Part shown: positions 33,979 through 42,763 of the stretch, piece by piece | How the letters are laid out: each line of letters begins with the position of its first letter | How positions within the stretch are numbered: the first letter of the stretch is position 1 | NCBI RefSeq assembly: GCF_041051975.1 | Contig: NZ_CP163435.1 | Location: 310,001-374,000 of the forward strand | Direction of reading: 5' to 3' | DNA: 64,000 nt | From: Streptomyces sp. R21 | GTDB lineage: Bacteria; Actinomycetota; Actinomycetes; Streptomycetales; Streptomycetaceae | Translations under genes and position numbers: made by a program | Notes under the pieces: model-generated | The model's database searches: none | What the model saw: the letters and a program-made list of their open reading frames with translations, nothing else | What the model was told of the DNA's origin: nothing

Positions 33979-35130
33979 TCACACGAGCCTGACCGGCCCG
34001 GCGTCGATGGGCAGGCGGACCAGGAGATAGGGCTTACGGCGCAGGTCCTGGCCCTCGTGGAAGGGCGACAGCCGGTCGAGCTGGTTGGCGGTGGCGTACA
34101 GGTGCCGGTCCGAGGCGACGGACAGGGTGTCGACCCAGATCAGGTCGCTCCCCTGGGCGAGGGTCCGGTAGGTGCCGTTCGGGCTTCTCCGCCAGATCGC
34201 GTTGTGTTCCAGGTCGCCGCCGTAGAGCCGCCCCTTGTCGTCGCTCTCCAGGCCGTCGGCCATCGGCTTGAACCCGAGGTCCTCGACCGTCGCCGCCACC
34301 TCGGCGTCCGTGGCGTCCAGGTCGGCGAGGGCGTCGGTCGACACGCTGCGCAGTCGACGGCTGGACAGCGGGCAGTAGTTAGAGGCGCGTGCCGTCGGCG
34401 CTGAGAGCGATGCCGTCGGAGCCGGTCTCGTAGTACGTGGGCTCGCCGCCCGCAGGGCGGACCATGAAGGGCTCGCCCTCGATTACCGGAAGGAACTGCT
34501 TGTCCGGGAGTGCCGAGGGGTGCCCGGTCAGTCGCCGCCAGGAGCGGCCCGTGGCGAGGTCGACCACGATCACTCCGTTGGAGCCGCCCGAGTCGGTGAT
34601 GAAGGCCGTGCCCTCGGCGCCGCGCCGCAGGTCGAATCGCACGTCGTTGGGGTAACTGTTCGCCGGCACCACCTCGGGCGGGAAGAGGATCTTCCGTACG
34701 ATCCGGTCGGTGCGCAGGTCGACCGCCACGAGCTTGGGACCGCCGTAGGAAGACCCGGCGAACAGCGGGCTTCCGGTGTCGAGGATCCACAGCCGGTCGG
34801 CCCCGTCGACGACGACGCTCTGCACCGACTGCAAGTGCCCGGCCAGGTCGGAGGCGTCTTGACGGTTCACCTCGGCGTCGGAGTAGGCAACCGGCTTCCC
34901 GCCGCGCAGCCCGGCGACGGTGAACGGGACGTCGTCGCCCCAGCGGGGAAAGTTGACGAAGATGCGGCCGCGGCGCGAGACGGTGACACCCGTCGGCATC
35001 GCACCCCAGAAGCGGGCAACTACTTCGTAGTGACCGGCTGTTGAACCGGAGGGGAGGCGTAGGCGGGTCCGGCGAGTTGGGTAGCGGCCAGCGACGCGGT
35101 GGTCGCCGTAAGGAACGTACGTCGCTTCAC
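33979..35130 (-). pseudogene. Yellow/major-royal-jelly-type beta-propeller protein, two frame breaks
   Basis: Three frames are needed. GTG 35130 (site GGAGACG) starts a signal peptide (MKRRTFLTATTASLAATQLA) that stops at QPVTTK. The next frame carries EVVARFWGAMPTGVTVSRRG, WGDDVPFTVAGL, LWILDTGSP, NSYPNDVRFD and DGIALSADGTRL. After a stop caused by one extra A near 34380, the third frame has YCPLSSRRL, DTLSVASDRHLYATANQLDR and LLVRLPI. Corrected length is about 383 residues, normal for bacterial Yellow/MRJP proteins, which are secreted propellers of unclear activity. Confidence 0.8.
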
Positions 35131-35425
35131 GGGAGCGTCTCCTACTGGGTCAAGTTGCTGGAAGGCGCGGCGAGTTGCCGCATCACTTCGGTGCGGGGGG
35201 ATTGGCCGGACGCTGCCGTGGCCGGTGAGGGACGGTGCCTCCAGCAGCCGCTCTCGGGAGTCGGCTTCACCCGTGGGGTCAGGCGAGCCGGAGCCCACCT
35301 GGACGGCAGATACCTCGTGCGTTCCTGCGACCTGAAGCTGTCTGCCGGGGACAGCGCCTGCGGCTGCCGCCAACTTCTAGAAGGGGAACGGGGTCAAACG
35401 GCCGGTGGACCTGGTGCTCCCAGGT

Positions 35426-35938
35426 CTACCGGGCTGTCGGGCGGGTCTTCGCGACCATGCTGCGGTCCCCCGAGGAGACCATCGCGTGTATCGGTATGGT
35501 GCTGACGCTCATGAGCGTCGCAAGGCCCCGGCGCCCCTGTTGGCGGGCGAGCTCCGGCCCCATGAGGTGCATCAGGGCGGTGAGGGCCGGCATCGGACGC
35601 CCGAAGAGCGTGATCTCCTTGATCTTTGCCTCGTCGTCGAGCCGCAGCAACTGCACTTCCTCGAACGACTGGGACCCCACCCGCGCCCGGTAGACCAGCG
35701 CGTACGCGTCACCCTCGCCGGTCTGGGTGTGGTAGCTGACGTCCTTGACCGCCGCGAACGCCACGGTCAGGAAGTCGCGCAGCTGGCCAGATCCCTCGAA
35801 GCGGAACTGGTCGGTGAGCGGCGAGCTGAGCACGACGTCCCGGCTCAGACACGCGACCGCGGCGTCGACGTCACCGTTTTCCTCGGCGGAGCGCCAGCTC
35901 GCCACGGTGGCGGCGGCGGAGTGCAGCGTCTCGGACAT
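35426..35938 (-). CDS. SnoaL-like (NTF2-fold) protein
   Basis: A 170-residue protein, ATG 35938 behind GGGAGAGA. The first 115 residues fit the NTF2/SnoaL fold (WRSAEENGDVDAAVACLSRD, RFEGSGQLRDFL, LVYRARVGSQSFEEVQLLRL, then KIKEITLFGRP). Members act as small cyclases, isomerases or binding proteins. The C-terminal 50 residues are extra and less typical. It lies 66 bases upstream of the SDR stop on the same strand, so it may follow the SDR in one transcript. Confidence 0.82.
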   Translation of the reverse strand: MSETLHSAAATVASWRSAEENGDVDAAVACLSRDVVLSSPLTDQFRFEGSGQLRDFLTVAFAAVKDVSYHTQTGEGDAYALVYRARVGSQSFEEVQLLRLDDEAKIKEITLFGRPMPALTALMHLMGPELARQQGRRGLATLMSVSTIPIHAMVSSGDRSMVAKTRPTAR

Positions 35939-36004
35939 GGGTCTCTCCCGGTATCAACGGCGCGAACGAGTTTGTGGGTGGACAGGGTTTGCGGGTGGTG
36001 GGTG

Positions 36005-36820
36005 TCAGCCGACGAGCTTGTTCATCGTGCGGATCTGCTTGTCCAGGACCCAGGCGGGCACGAAGCGGAGTAGGCGCGCGCGTCCGGCCATGGGGCCGGC
36101 GGCGTAGCGAAGTTTCGGCTTCGCGTCGGTCGCGGCCGTGACAACCGCCTTGGCGACCACGGCGGGGTCGTCACCGCTCTTGATCGCCTCCGCCATCAGG
36201 CGGTCGAAGACGTGCCGCTGGTCGGCGTAGGTCTGCAGGGGGGTGTCGGGCTTGGCGCTGTTGGCCTCGAACCCGGTGTTGGTGTAGGCGGGTTCGACCA
36301 GGAGCGAGCGGACACCGTACTGCCGGACCTCGTGGTCCAGGGACTGGGAGTAGCCCTCGATGGCGTGCTTGGACGCCCCGTAGACCGCCATGTAGGGAGC
36401 GGGGATGAAGCCCTGCACGGACGAGAGGTTGATGATGCGTCCGCGCCCCCGGGCGCGCATGTGCGGCAGGACCTCCTTCACCATGCGCATGACCCCGAAG
36501 ACGTTGATGTCGAAAACGCCCTGGGCCTGCGCGAGGGAGGTCTCCTCGGCCGCGCCGATCGAGCCGATGCCGGCGTTGTTGACCAGGACGTCGATCCGCC
36601 CGAACCGGTCGATCACCTGCTGGACCACCGCGGTGACCGACTTGTCACTGACCACGTCGAGGTCGAAGAACGTCACACCCTGGAGAGGGGTGACACGTGA
36701 GGTGTCGCGGCCTGTGCCGGCCACCTCGAAACCTGCCGTGACCAGCGCGAGCGCGGTCTGCTTCCCGATGCCGGAGGAGGCGCCCGTCACGAGGGCCACC
36801 GGTCGATTTGTCGTCATCAT
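36005..36820 (-). CDS. Short-chain dehydrogenase/reductase
   Basis: A 271-residue classical SDR: TGASSGIG near residue 12, NNAGIGSIG near 85, serine in NLSSVQG, and YGASKHAIEGYS. ATG 36820 (or 36817) follows CGGGAG. Two perfect AAACCGATCGGTTT sites lie 21 and 50 bases upstream, the same operator as for the SDR at 21678. Downstream is the SnoaL-like gene. The divergent TetR genes that should accompany it are decayed, so control probably comes from the TetR at 23532-24101. Confidence 0.92.
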   Translation of the reverse strand: MMTTNRPVALVTGASSGIGKQTALALVTAGFEVAGTGRDTSRVTPLQGVTFFDLDVVSDKSVTAVVQQVIDRFGRIDVLVNNAGIGSIGAAEETSLAQAQGVFDINVFGVMRMVKEVLPHMRARGRGRIINLSSVQGFIPAPYMAVYGASKHAIEGYSQSLDHEVRQYGVRSLLVEPAYTNTGFEANSAKPDTPLQTYADQRHVFDRLMAEAIKSGDDPAVVAKAVVTAATDAKPKLRYAAGPMAGRARLLRFVPAWVLDKQIRTMNKLVG

Positions 36821-36841
36821 GCACTCCCGAACTCCTGGAGG

Positions 36842-36884
36842 AAACCGATCGGTTTCACTTGCCTCACTGTAAACCGATCGGTTT
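36842..36884. promoter_or_regulatory. Two AAACCGATCGGTTT palindromes (second SDR operator)
   Basis: Perfect copies at 36842-36855 and 36871-36884, centres 29 bases apart, immediately upstream of the SDR. Confidence 0.85.
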
Positions 36885-37039
36885 CCAGTGCGCAAGCTCT
36901 CAAGCAGGGAGCTGATTCCGGGCCGCGTCACAGGCCGGCTTCACGTCGAGCTGACCGGCGCCCTCCGGCATGGCGGCACGCACCGGATGAGCAGGCAGGA
37001 GAGATGTGGGAGCGCCATCCCCGCGCTGCGATCGCGGGC

Positions 37040-37520
37040 TCGCGCTCACGGGCTGCTACGGCACCTCTGCCGAGGCGATTGCCAGCCTGTCGGTATCACG
37101 CAGCCGTACCTCTTCCGCGCTCCGCGTCAAGGTGCTCGTCACCGTCGCCTTGACGCGGAGCACGGAAGGGGCCCGCCCGGCGTTCGAGAGCGCGGGCAAA
37201 GGGATGAGGGGCACGAGCGGGCCTCCTGCGCCATGGGCAGCCCAAGAGCGATCGGTTATACGCGGCCCGATCTCGGCCCACCTCGAAACGCCGCAGATAC
37301 AGGGATACGCCGTCGCGGCAGCCACCGGCGCGCGGGCAATGACCAGATCGGCGAGGGTCCGGGCCGGCCGGATGAGGCTCCGGGAAACGGTGACCATGCC
37401 CTGCCGCTGGGCGCCGATGCCGACAAGACCACAGCCTCCCCCGCGCCCGGCTGCTCATCAATTCCCTTACGATCATCGGGCTTTGCCCCGAACGCCGGGG
37501 AGCAAAGGCATCAAGTCACG
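37040..37520 (+). pseudogene. Decayed TetR gene, homologue of 22914-23444
   Basis: Nucleotides GAGGCGATTGCCAGCC...GTATCACGCAGCCGTACCTC correspond closely to the helix-turn-helix codons of the TetR gene at 22914. Later parts (GGATGAGGCTCCGGGAAACG, CGCTCATCAATTCCC) also correspond, but the frame changes repeatedly. It has the same position and direction relative to its SDR as the copy at 22914. Confidence 0.75.
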
Positions 37521-37544
37521 CGGGCCGCGAGCGCGATGAGCCCG

Positions 37545-37800
37545 GCCCCGGTGGGAAAAAGGCCGTCAGCCCTCCCTTGATCCGGTGCGCTACCTGGCTC
37601 GCAGGGCAGGGCACTCAGCGGGCCTGGGCATGTGCAGGCATCCAGCGACAACGGCAGGGTCGGGTCCCTCGCGGGCCAGGACCCGGGGCGCGCGCCAGCA
37701 GGCGCACGCGGCAGGTGATCCGCGATCGCTCAGCAGCTCCCGCGACGCGACGGGCCCGCCATGGTTCGCGGCCGCTCAGCCCGATCGCGCTGCGTCGCTT
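37545..37800 (-). pseudogene. Decayed second TetR gene, homologue of 23532-24101
   Basis: AAAAAGGCCGTCAG followed by TGATCCGGTGCGCTACCTGG matches the antisense of the intact TetR gene near 23700-23757. Similarity fades beyond about 37615. The order SDR, TetR, TetR is therefore duplicated in the window. The remainder up to the next gene at 37997 holds nothing I recognise. Confidence 0.55.
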
Positions 37801-37996
37801 CCGGATGGATGACGGGTATGAGACCCGTCCGGCAGTCGAAAACCAGCAGGTGCGCCGCACCTGCGTTCATCGCGCAATGGTTCTCGCCGGCCATGCCTGA
37901 TCGAAACAGGGACGCCTAGCGTGCCGAGCTGTTGATCAGGAGCCATGAGCCGCCGTCCGGCACAGAGAGCCCCTGAAGGAATCCGGGCCTGTGTGA

Positions 37997-38638
37997 TCAG
38001 GACTGATCGCTGATGGCTCGGTAAGCCGCGATGAACAGGGTGTGGCACAGGTCGATCAGTTCTTCGACGGTGGCATTCTGGTGGCCGAGCGTCCAGTCCA
38101 CGAGGAGTTCGTTGACTCCGCCGACCAGGCTCATCGCGGTCATGGTGAGCCGGTTGGAGGAGGCTTCCGGGCCGGGAAGCGGTGCGACGACGGCGGCGAC
38201 CATTGCGGCGAATTCGTGCAGGACCTCACGGCGCCGTACTTCGAGGCGGGGGCTGGCGCCCACGACCTCGATGAGTACCAGGCGGGCCTTGCGGGCGTCG
38301 CCTGCCAGTGTGCGGATGAACACCTCGAGGCCGGCGCGCAGCTGGGCGTCGACATCGGGTGCGGCGGCGGCTGCGGCCTGCGCGGTTTCGGCGCTGATCG
38401 TAGCGATCAGCTCGTTGTAGACCCCGGTGAGAAGGTCTTCGCGGTCGCGGAACGACTCGTAGAAGTAGCGCTCGGTCAGTCCGGCGTGCGAGCACACCTG
38501 CTTGACGGAGACCGAGGCATATCCAACCGTGCCGAACATGTCGAGGCCCGCCTCGATGAGGCGGGTGCGGCGCTCCTGCTGTCGTTGCGCCGCGTCGCGT
38601 CCGCCGTAGCGCCGCCCGGCGGTCTGTGTGCCGGTCAT
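37997..38638 (-). CDS. TetR-family regulator of the oxidative operon
   Basis: A 213-residue TetR protein: RRTRLIEAGLDMFGTVGYAS, helix-turn-helix VSVKQVCSHAGLTERYFYES, then a helical ligand domain. ATG 38638 follows GAAGGGG. It is divergent from the five-gene operon starting at 38789, and two perfect 22-base inverted repeats lie between them. It lacks features that would mark it as a butyrolactone receptor. Repression of the operon, relieved by its substrate, is the simplest reading. Confidence 0.9.
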   Translation of the reverse strand: MTGTQTAGRRYGGRDAAQRQQERRTRLIEAGLDMFGTVGYASVSVKQVCSHAGLTERYFYESFRDREDLLTGVYNELIATISAETAQAAAAAAPDVDAQLRAGLEVFIRTLAGDARKARLVLIEVVGASPRLEVRRREVLHEFAAMVAAVVAPLPGPEASSNRLTMTAMSLVGGVNELLVDWTLGHQNATVEELIDLCHTLFIAAYRAISDQS

Positions 38639-38678
38639 TTTTCCCCTTCGCAGAGGTGTTGACACCGGTGTGCTCCGA

Positions 38679-38725
38679 ACTGACACTCTAGCTTGTCAGT
38701 TCATCTGACATGGCATCGTGTCAGA
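38679..38725. promoter_or_regulatory. Two 22-bp TGACA/TGTCA operators
   Basis: ACTGACA-N8-TGTCAGT (38679-38700) and TCTGACA-N8-TGTCAGA (38704-38725), centres 25 bases apart, between divergent TetR and SDR genes. Confidence 0.85.
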
Positions 38726-38788
38726 CGCGTAGGGGCCGCTTGCCGCTCAACGGTCCGCTCGTGCTCAGGGCAAGGAAGGGGCTCGACC

Positions 38789-39700
38789 GTGGCAGTACCG
38801 CCCAAAACCCCGTACACGTTCAGCCGGAGAGACCGCGACAGGCTCTCCCGCACACAACCGCTGACCGGCCGAGTGATCGCGGTCACCGGGGCGGGCCGCG
38901 GAATCGGGCGCTCCGTCGCGGCCCAACTCGCCGCAGCCGGAGCCGCCGTGGCGATCGGCGATCTCGACGCGGAGCTCGCCAGGGAGACGGCCGGTGCCAT
39001 CGGCGCGCGTCCCGGTGGCCGACTGCTCGGGCTGTCTCTCGACGTCACCGACACACATTCCTTCGATGACTTCCTGCGCACCGTCGAGACCCGGCTGGGG
39101 CCGATCGACGTACTGATCAACAACGCCGGAATCATGTGGGTGGGCCCCTTCGAGGAGGAACCGGAAGAAGCCGCCCTGCGCCAGTTCGACGTCAACGTCC
39201 ACGGCGCAGTGCGTGGGATGAAACTCGTGATCCCGGAGATGCGGAAACGCGGTCGCGGCCACGTGGTGAACATCGCCTCCGCCGCCAGCAAGGTCGCCCC
39301 GGCCGGCGAGGCGACCTACGCGGCGACGAAGCACGCCCTCCACGGCTACAGCACAGCCGTCCGTGCCGAGCTGCGCGGCACCGGTGTGCAGGTGTCCCTG
39401 GTGATGCCCGGCGTCGTGGACACCGAGCTGGCCGTGGGCACCGCGACCGGCCCCACCCGACGCCTGACGACGGATCAGGTGGCCGACGCGGTGCTCGACG
39501 TCGTGCTGCGCCCGCGGTTCGAGGTCTTCGTTCCCCGCCAGATAGCCGCCCTGACCCGGCTGGCCGCGGTGCTGCCGGGCCGTGCCCGCGACGCCCTGCA
39601 TCACCTCCTTGTCCCCAATCAGCTCGCCGCCCTGTCCGACCGGTCGGTCCGCGCGGCCTACGAACAGCGCACCCGCACCGCCCGCCTGCCCGAAGGATGA
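38789..39700 (+). CDS. Short-chain dehydrogenase/reductase (operon gene 1)
   Basis: A 303-residue SDR with a 35-residue N-terminal extension (VPPKTPYTFSRRDRDRLSRT), then TGAGRGIG, DLDAE after strand 2 (Asp favours NAD), NNAGIMWVG, serine in NIASAASK, and YAATKHALHGYS. GTG 38789 follows AAGGAAGGGG. The C-terminal half is longer than usual and Arg-rich. It is the first of five plus-strand genes with very short gaps or overlaps, so it probably oxidises or reduces an alcohol/ketone in a catabolic route. Confidence 0.92.
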   Translation: MAVPPKTPYTFSRRDRDRLSRTQPLTGRVIAVTGAGRGIGRSVAAQLAAAGAAVAIGDLDAELARETAGAIGARPGGRLLGLSLDVTDTHSFDDFLRTVETRLGPIDVLINNAGIMWVGPFEEEPEEAALRQFDVNVHGAVRGMKLVIPEMRKRGRGHVVNIASAASKVAPAGEATYAATKHALHGYSTAVRAELRGTGVQVSLVMPGVVDTELAVGTATGPTRRLTTDQVADAVLDVVLRPRFEVFVPRQIAALTRLAAVLPGRARDALHHLLVPNQLAALSDRSVRAAYEQRTRTARLPEG

Positions 39701-39704
39701 GCCC

Positions 39705-40841
39705 GTGACCACCACGCCCAAGCCGACGCCCAGCGCGAAGAAGGCCCAGGACGCCGCCGCTCCGCGTCCCATCCCCGAATTCGAGGGTGTCCACGACGTA
39801 TGGCCCCGCGGTGACCGGCTGCGCGCCGTGCGCAGCGCCGCGGCCACCTACCGTGAGCGGTTCGTCCAGCAGGGCCGCATCCACGCCGTCCGCAGTTTCG
39901 ACATCGCCGCCGCCCCGTACCCGACCCGGTTCGGCTTCCACGGCGCCGCACTCGCCGTCAACCCGTTCGTGAGCATCGTCAACCGGATGCTCGTCGTACA
40001 GTTCGACGGCTTCGACGGTGAGCCGAAAACACTCGTGTGGGAGCCGACCGTCGCCGCCGGAACGGCTCAAGCACCGTTCTACGCCCAGCTCAAGCGTCTG
40101 GCGGGGGACTTTCTCACCGAGCACGTCTTCGCCCGCTTCTACCAGGACCCGAACACCGTCCTGCCCTCCTGCGGTCTGCGACCCGAGGACGTGGACTTCG
40201 TCAGCTTCGACCACCTGCACGTCCAGGACGTGCGCATGATCATGGGAAGTACCAGCACGATTCCGGGTGAACGGGCGCCCCGTGAAGCGCTGTTCCCGCG
40301 CGCCCGGTTGTTGGTGCACCGCAGGGAGCTGGGCACCTTCGAATCGGTGCATCCGATGCAGTGGGCCTGGTACGTCGACGGAGGCATGGACGGGGTACCG
40401 CCCGAGCGCATCACCGCCTTCGACGGCGATGTCGAACTCGGCGTCGGCGTCAGCCTGCTGTGGACCCCCGGCCACACGGACGGCAACCACTCCCTGGTAC
40501 TGAACACCCCCGACGGGGTGTGGGTCTCCTCCGAGAACGGCATCTCGGCAGACAACTGGCAGCCCGAGCTCTCCCACATCCCCGGGGTGCGCCGTCACGC
40601 CGCGTTCTACGGCCATGAGGTGGTGCCCAACGCCAACACCCTGGAGGACTCCCTCGACCAGTACGACTCCATGGTCAAGGAGAAGACCCTCGCCGACCCC
40701 AGCCGGCGCGATCCACGCTGGCTGCAGATCCTGCCCTCCTCGGAGCTGGCCCCTTTCAAACGGCACTGGCCGGTGCGGCCCAGCTTCTTCCACGGCGGTC
40801 TGAACTACGGCGAACTGACCCCTGCCGGTGGTGGCCGATGA
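39705..40841 (+). CDS. Metallo-beta-lactamase-fold hydrolase (operon gene 2)
   Basis: A 378-residue protein starting GTG 39705, five bases after the SDR stop. The metal motif reads SFDHLHVQDVR (a variant of HxHxDH) and the second site TPGHTDGNHSLVL, both typical of the metallo-beta-lactamase fold. Later VVPNANTLEDSLDQYDSMVK is characteristic of large members that are not lactamases. A hydrolase for an ester or lactone of the pathway is likely but unproven. Its stop overlaps the next start. Confidence 0.8.
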   Translation: MTTTPKPTPSAKKAQDAAAPRPIPEFEGVHDVWPRGDRLRAVRSAAATYRERFVQQGRIHAVRSFDIAAAPYPTRFGFHGAALAVNPFVSIVNRMLVVQFDGFDGEPKTLVWEPTVAAGTAQAPFYAQLKRLAGDFLTEHVFARFYQDPNTVLPSCGLRPEDVDFVSFDHLHVQDVRMIMGSTSTIPGERAPREALFPRARLLVHRRELGTFESVHPMQWAWYVDGGMDGVPPERITAFDGDVELGVGVSLLWTPGHTDGNHSLVLNTPDGVWVSSENGISADNWQPELSHIPGVRRHAAFYGHEVVPNANTLEDSLDQYDSMVKEKTLADPSRRDPRWLQILPSSELAPFKRHWPVRPSFFHGGLNYGELTPAGGGR

Positions 40842-41761
40842 CCGGCCCGGCCGCCCACCGGATCGCCGCGGACGGCGTGGAGTTGGCCGCCTACCAATGG
40901 GGACCGTCCACAGCTCCTCCGGTGGTGCTGGTCCACGGCTATCCGGACACCAGCGCCGTGTGGCGCCCGGTCGCCGAGCGCCTGGCCGACCGCTTCCACG
41001 TCACCGCCTTCGACGTGCGGGGAGCCGGTGCCTCCCACCGGCCCAGGGGTCTGCGCGCCTACCGGATGTCCCGCCTGGAAGCCGACCTGGAGGCGGTTCT
41101 CGACGCCGTGAGCCCCGACCGCCCGGTGCACCTGGTCGGACACGACTGGGGATCGATCCACTCCTGGGAGTCGGTCACCGGCACCCGCCTGGCCGGGCGG
41201 ATCGCCTCGTTCACCTCCATCTCCGGACCCTGCCTGGACCACGTCGGCCACCTGATCCGGGCCCGCCTTCGGCCGCGGCACCCGGATCTGCCGAAGATGC
41301 TGCGGCAGGCCGCACGGTCCTGGTACATCGCCTACTTCCATTTCCCGCTCCTGCCCGCCCTGACCTGGAGAGCACTGGGACACCGCTGGCGCACCTTCCT
41401 CACCGGCTCCCAAGGCATGCCCGGGCACACCCGCTACCCCGCCCCGACGCTGGCCCGCGACGCCGTGTCCGGCACTGCGCTGTACCGCGCCAACATGCTG
41501 CCCCGCCTGCTGCGTCCCCGGGACCGGCCGACCACCGTCCCGGTTCAACTCATCATCCCCACCCGGGACTTCTGCGTCACCCCGGTGCTGTCGTACGGAG
41601 TTGAGCACTGGACGGGCCAGCTACAACGGCGCCCGATCGACGCCGGGCACTGGGTACAGCTCAGCCACCCCGAGGAGATCGCGTCCCGGATCGCGGAATT
41701 CGCCCACCGCATCGAAGACGGCTCCCTCCACAGCCCGGACCACACCGCCCACCCGATCTGA
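40838..41761 (+). CDS. Alpha/beta hydrolase, dehalogenase/epoxide-hydrolase type (operon gene 3)
   Basis: A 307-residue hydrolase, ATG 40838 overlapping the previous stop by four bases. HGYPDTSAVW is the oxyanion loop, GHDWGSIHSW the nucleophile elbow with Asp as nucleophile (as in haloalkane dehalogenases and epoxide hydrolases), and DAGHWVQL holds the catalytic His. The cap region is long (about 130-220). Epoxide or ester hydrolysis within the same pathway is inferred. Confidence 0.88.
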   Translation: MTGPAAHRIAADGVELAAYQWGPSTAPPVVLVHGYPDTSAVWRPVAERLADRFHVTAFDVRGAGASHRPRGLRAYRMSRLEADLEAVLDAVSPDRPVHLVGHDWGSIHSWESVTGTRLAGRIASFTSISGPCLDHVGHLIRARLRPRHPDLPKMLRQAARSWYIAYFHFPLLPALTWRALGHRWRTFLTGSQGMPGHTRYPAPTLARDAVSGTALYRANMLPRLLRPRDRPTTVPVQLIIPTRDFCVTPVLSYGVEHWTGQLQRRPIDAGHWVQLSHPEEIASRIAEFAHRIEDGSLHSPDHTAHPI

Positions 41762-41851
41762 CAGCCCAACAGCCCAACAGGCCGGCAGTACTGGACGACT
41801 GCCTGACCGCCCTTCCGCACACACCGATCGCCGACGGAGGAGGAACCTGTC

Positions 41852-42763
41852 ATGTTCCGAGCCGCACATGCCCACCCGGAGCGCCCGTCAGAGCCCATCG
41901 ACCACCACGACCTGGTGCTGCAACCCCGGGACGTCACCTTCGACTGGGGCGCCACCCCGCTGCACTGGCTGCCGGGTGAGCCCTTCGCGACCCACACCTT
42001 CGATGTGCTCCACCTCATGCTCCCCGAGCTCGAACGCTGGTTCGTGCGCACCTTCGAGCAGGCACTGCCACTGATCACCGATGACCGGCTGCGCGAGGAC
42101 GTACGCGGCTTCATCGGCCAGGAGGCGATGCACGCCGAGGCGCACCAGGAGGTCCTGGAACACCTGCTCGCCAAGGGGCTGGACCCGGGTCCGTACACCG
42201 TGCAGTCCGAATGGATCTTCCGAAGGGTGCTCGGAGACCGGCCGGAGCTGACGCCGGCCGCCGCACACGCGCACCTCCTCCAACGGCTCGCCCTCATCGC
42301 GGCCTTCGAGCACTTCACCGCGTACATGGGTCACTGGATTCTCAGCAACGGGCACCTGGACCGGGCCGGCGCAGACCCCGCGATGCTGGATCTGTTCCGC
42401 TGGCACGGCGCGGAGGAGGTCGAGCACCGTTCGGTGGCGTTCGACCTGCTGGTGCACCTCGATCCCCGGTACCGGCGCCGAGTGGTCGGCATGCTCGTCA
42501 CCGCTCCGGTGCTGACCCGGCTGTGGATCCGCGGAGTCCGCTTCCTGATGCGCGCCGACCCCGAACTCGACGATCGGGTCAAGGTCCGCTTCCGCGACTA
42601 CCTGACCGCGGCCCGCAAGCACCTGTTGCCCCCGCCGGTCTCGTTCACCCGCTCGGTGCTGCGCTACTTCCACCCCGGCTACCACCCGACCCAGGAGGGC
42701 TCGACCCAGCAGGCGGTCGCCTACCTGGCAACGTCCCCCGCTGCCCGAGCGGCTGCCCGATGA
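41852..42763 (+). CDS. PF10118-type protein with ferritin-like di-iron site (operon gene 4)
   Basis: A 303-residue protein usually annotated as metal-dependent hydrolase (PF10118). The ligand pattern is that of a four-helix di-iron protein: PELE (E59/E61), QEAMHAEAH (E91, H94, H98), AFEHF (E153) and AEEVEH (E189, H192). The next gene, overlapping its stop (ATGA), encodes a ferredoxin-type reductase. Together they look like the two parts of a di-iron oxygenase. Substrate unknown. ATG 41852 follows GGAGGAGG. Confidence 0.82.
   Translation: MFRAAHAHPERPSEPIDHHDLVLQPRDVTFDWGATPLHWLPGEPFATHTFDVLHLMLPELERWFVRTFEQALPLITDDRLREDVRGFIGQEAMHAEAHQEVLEHLLAKGLDPGPYTVQSEWIFRRVLGDRPELTPAAAHAHLLQRLALIAAFEHFTAYMGHWILSNGHLDRAGADPAMLDLFRWHGAEEVEHRSVAFDLLVHLDPRYRRRVVGMLVTAPVLTRLWIRGVRFLMRADPELDDRVKVRFRDYLTAARKHLLPPPVSFTRSVLRYFHPGYHPTQEGSTQQAVAYLATSPAARAAAR

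Noticed and set aside
37997..38638. Butyrolactone receptor for the ARE-like sites
   Set aside because: The sequence is an ordinary TetR protein, and its own operator (TGACA/TGTCA) sits next to it.
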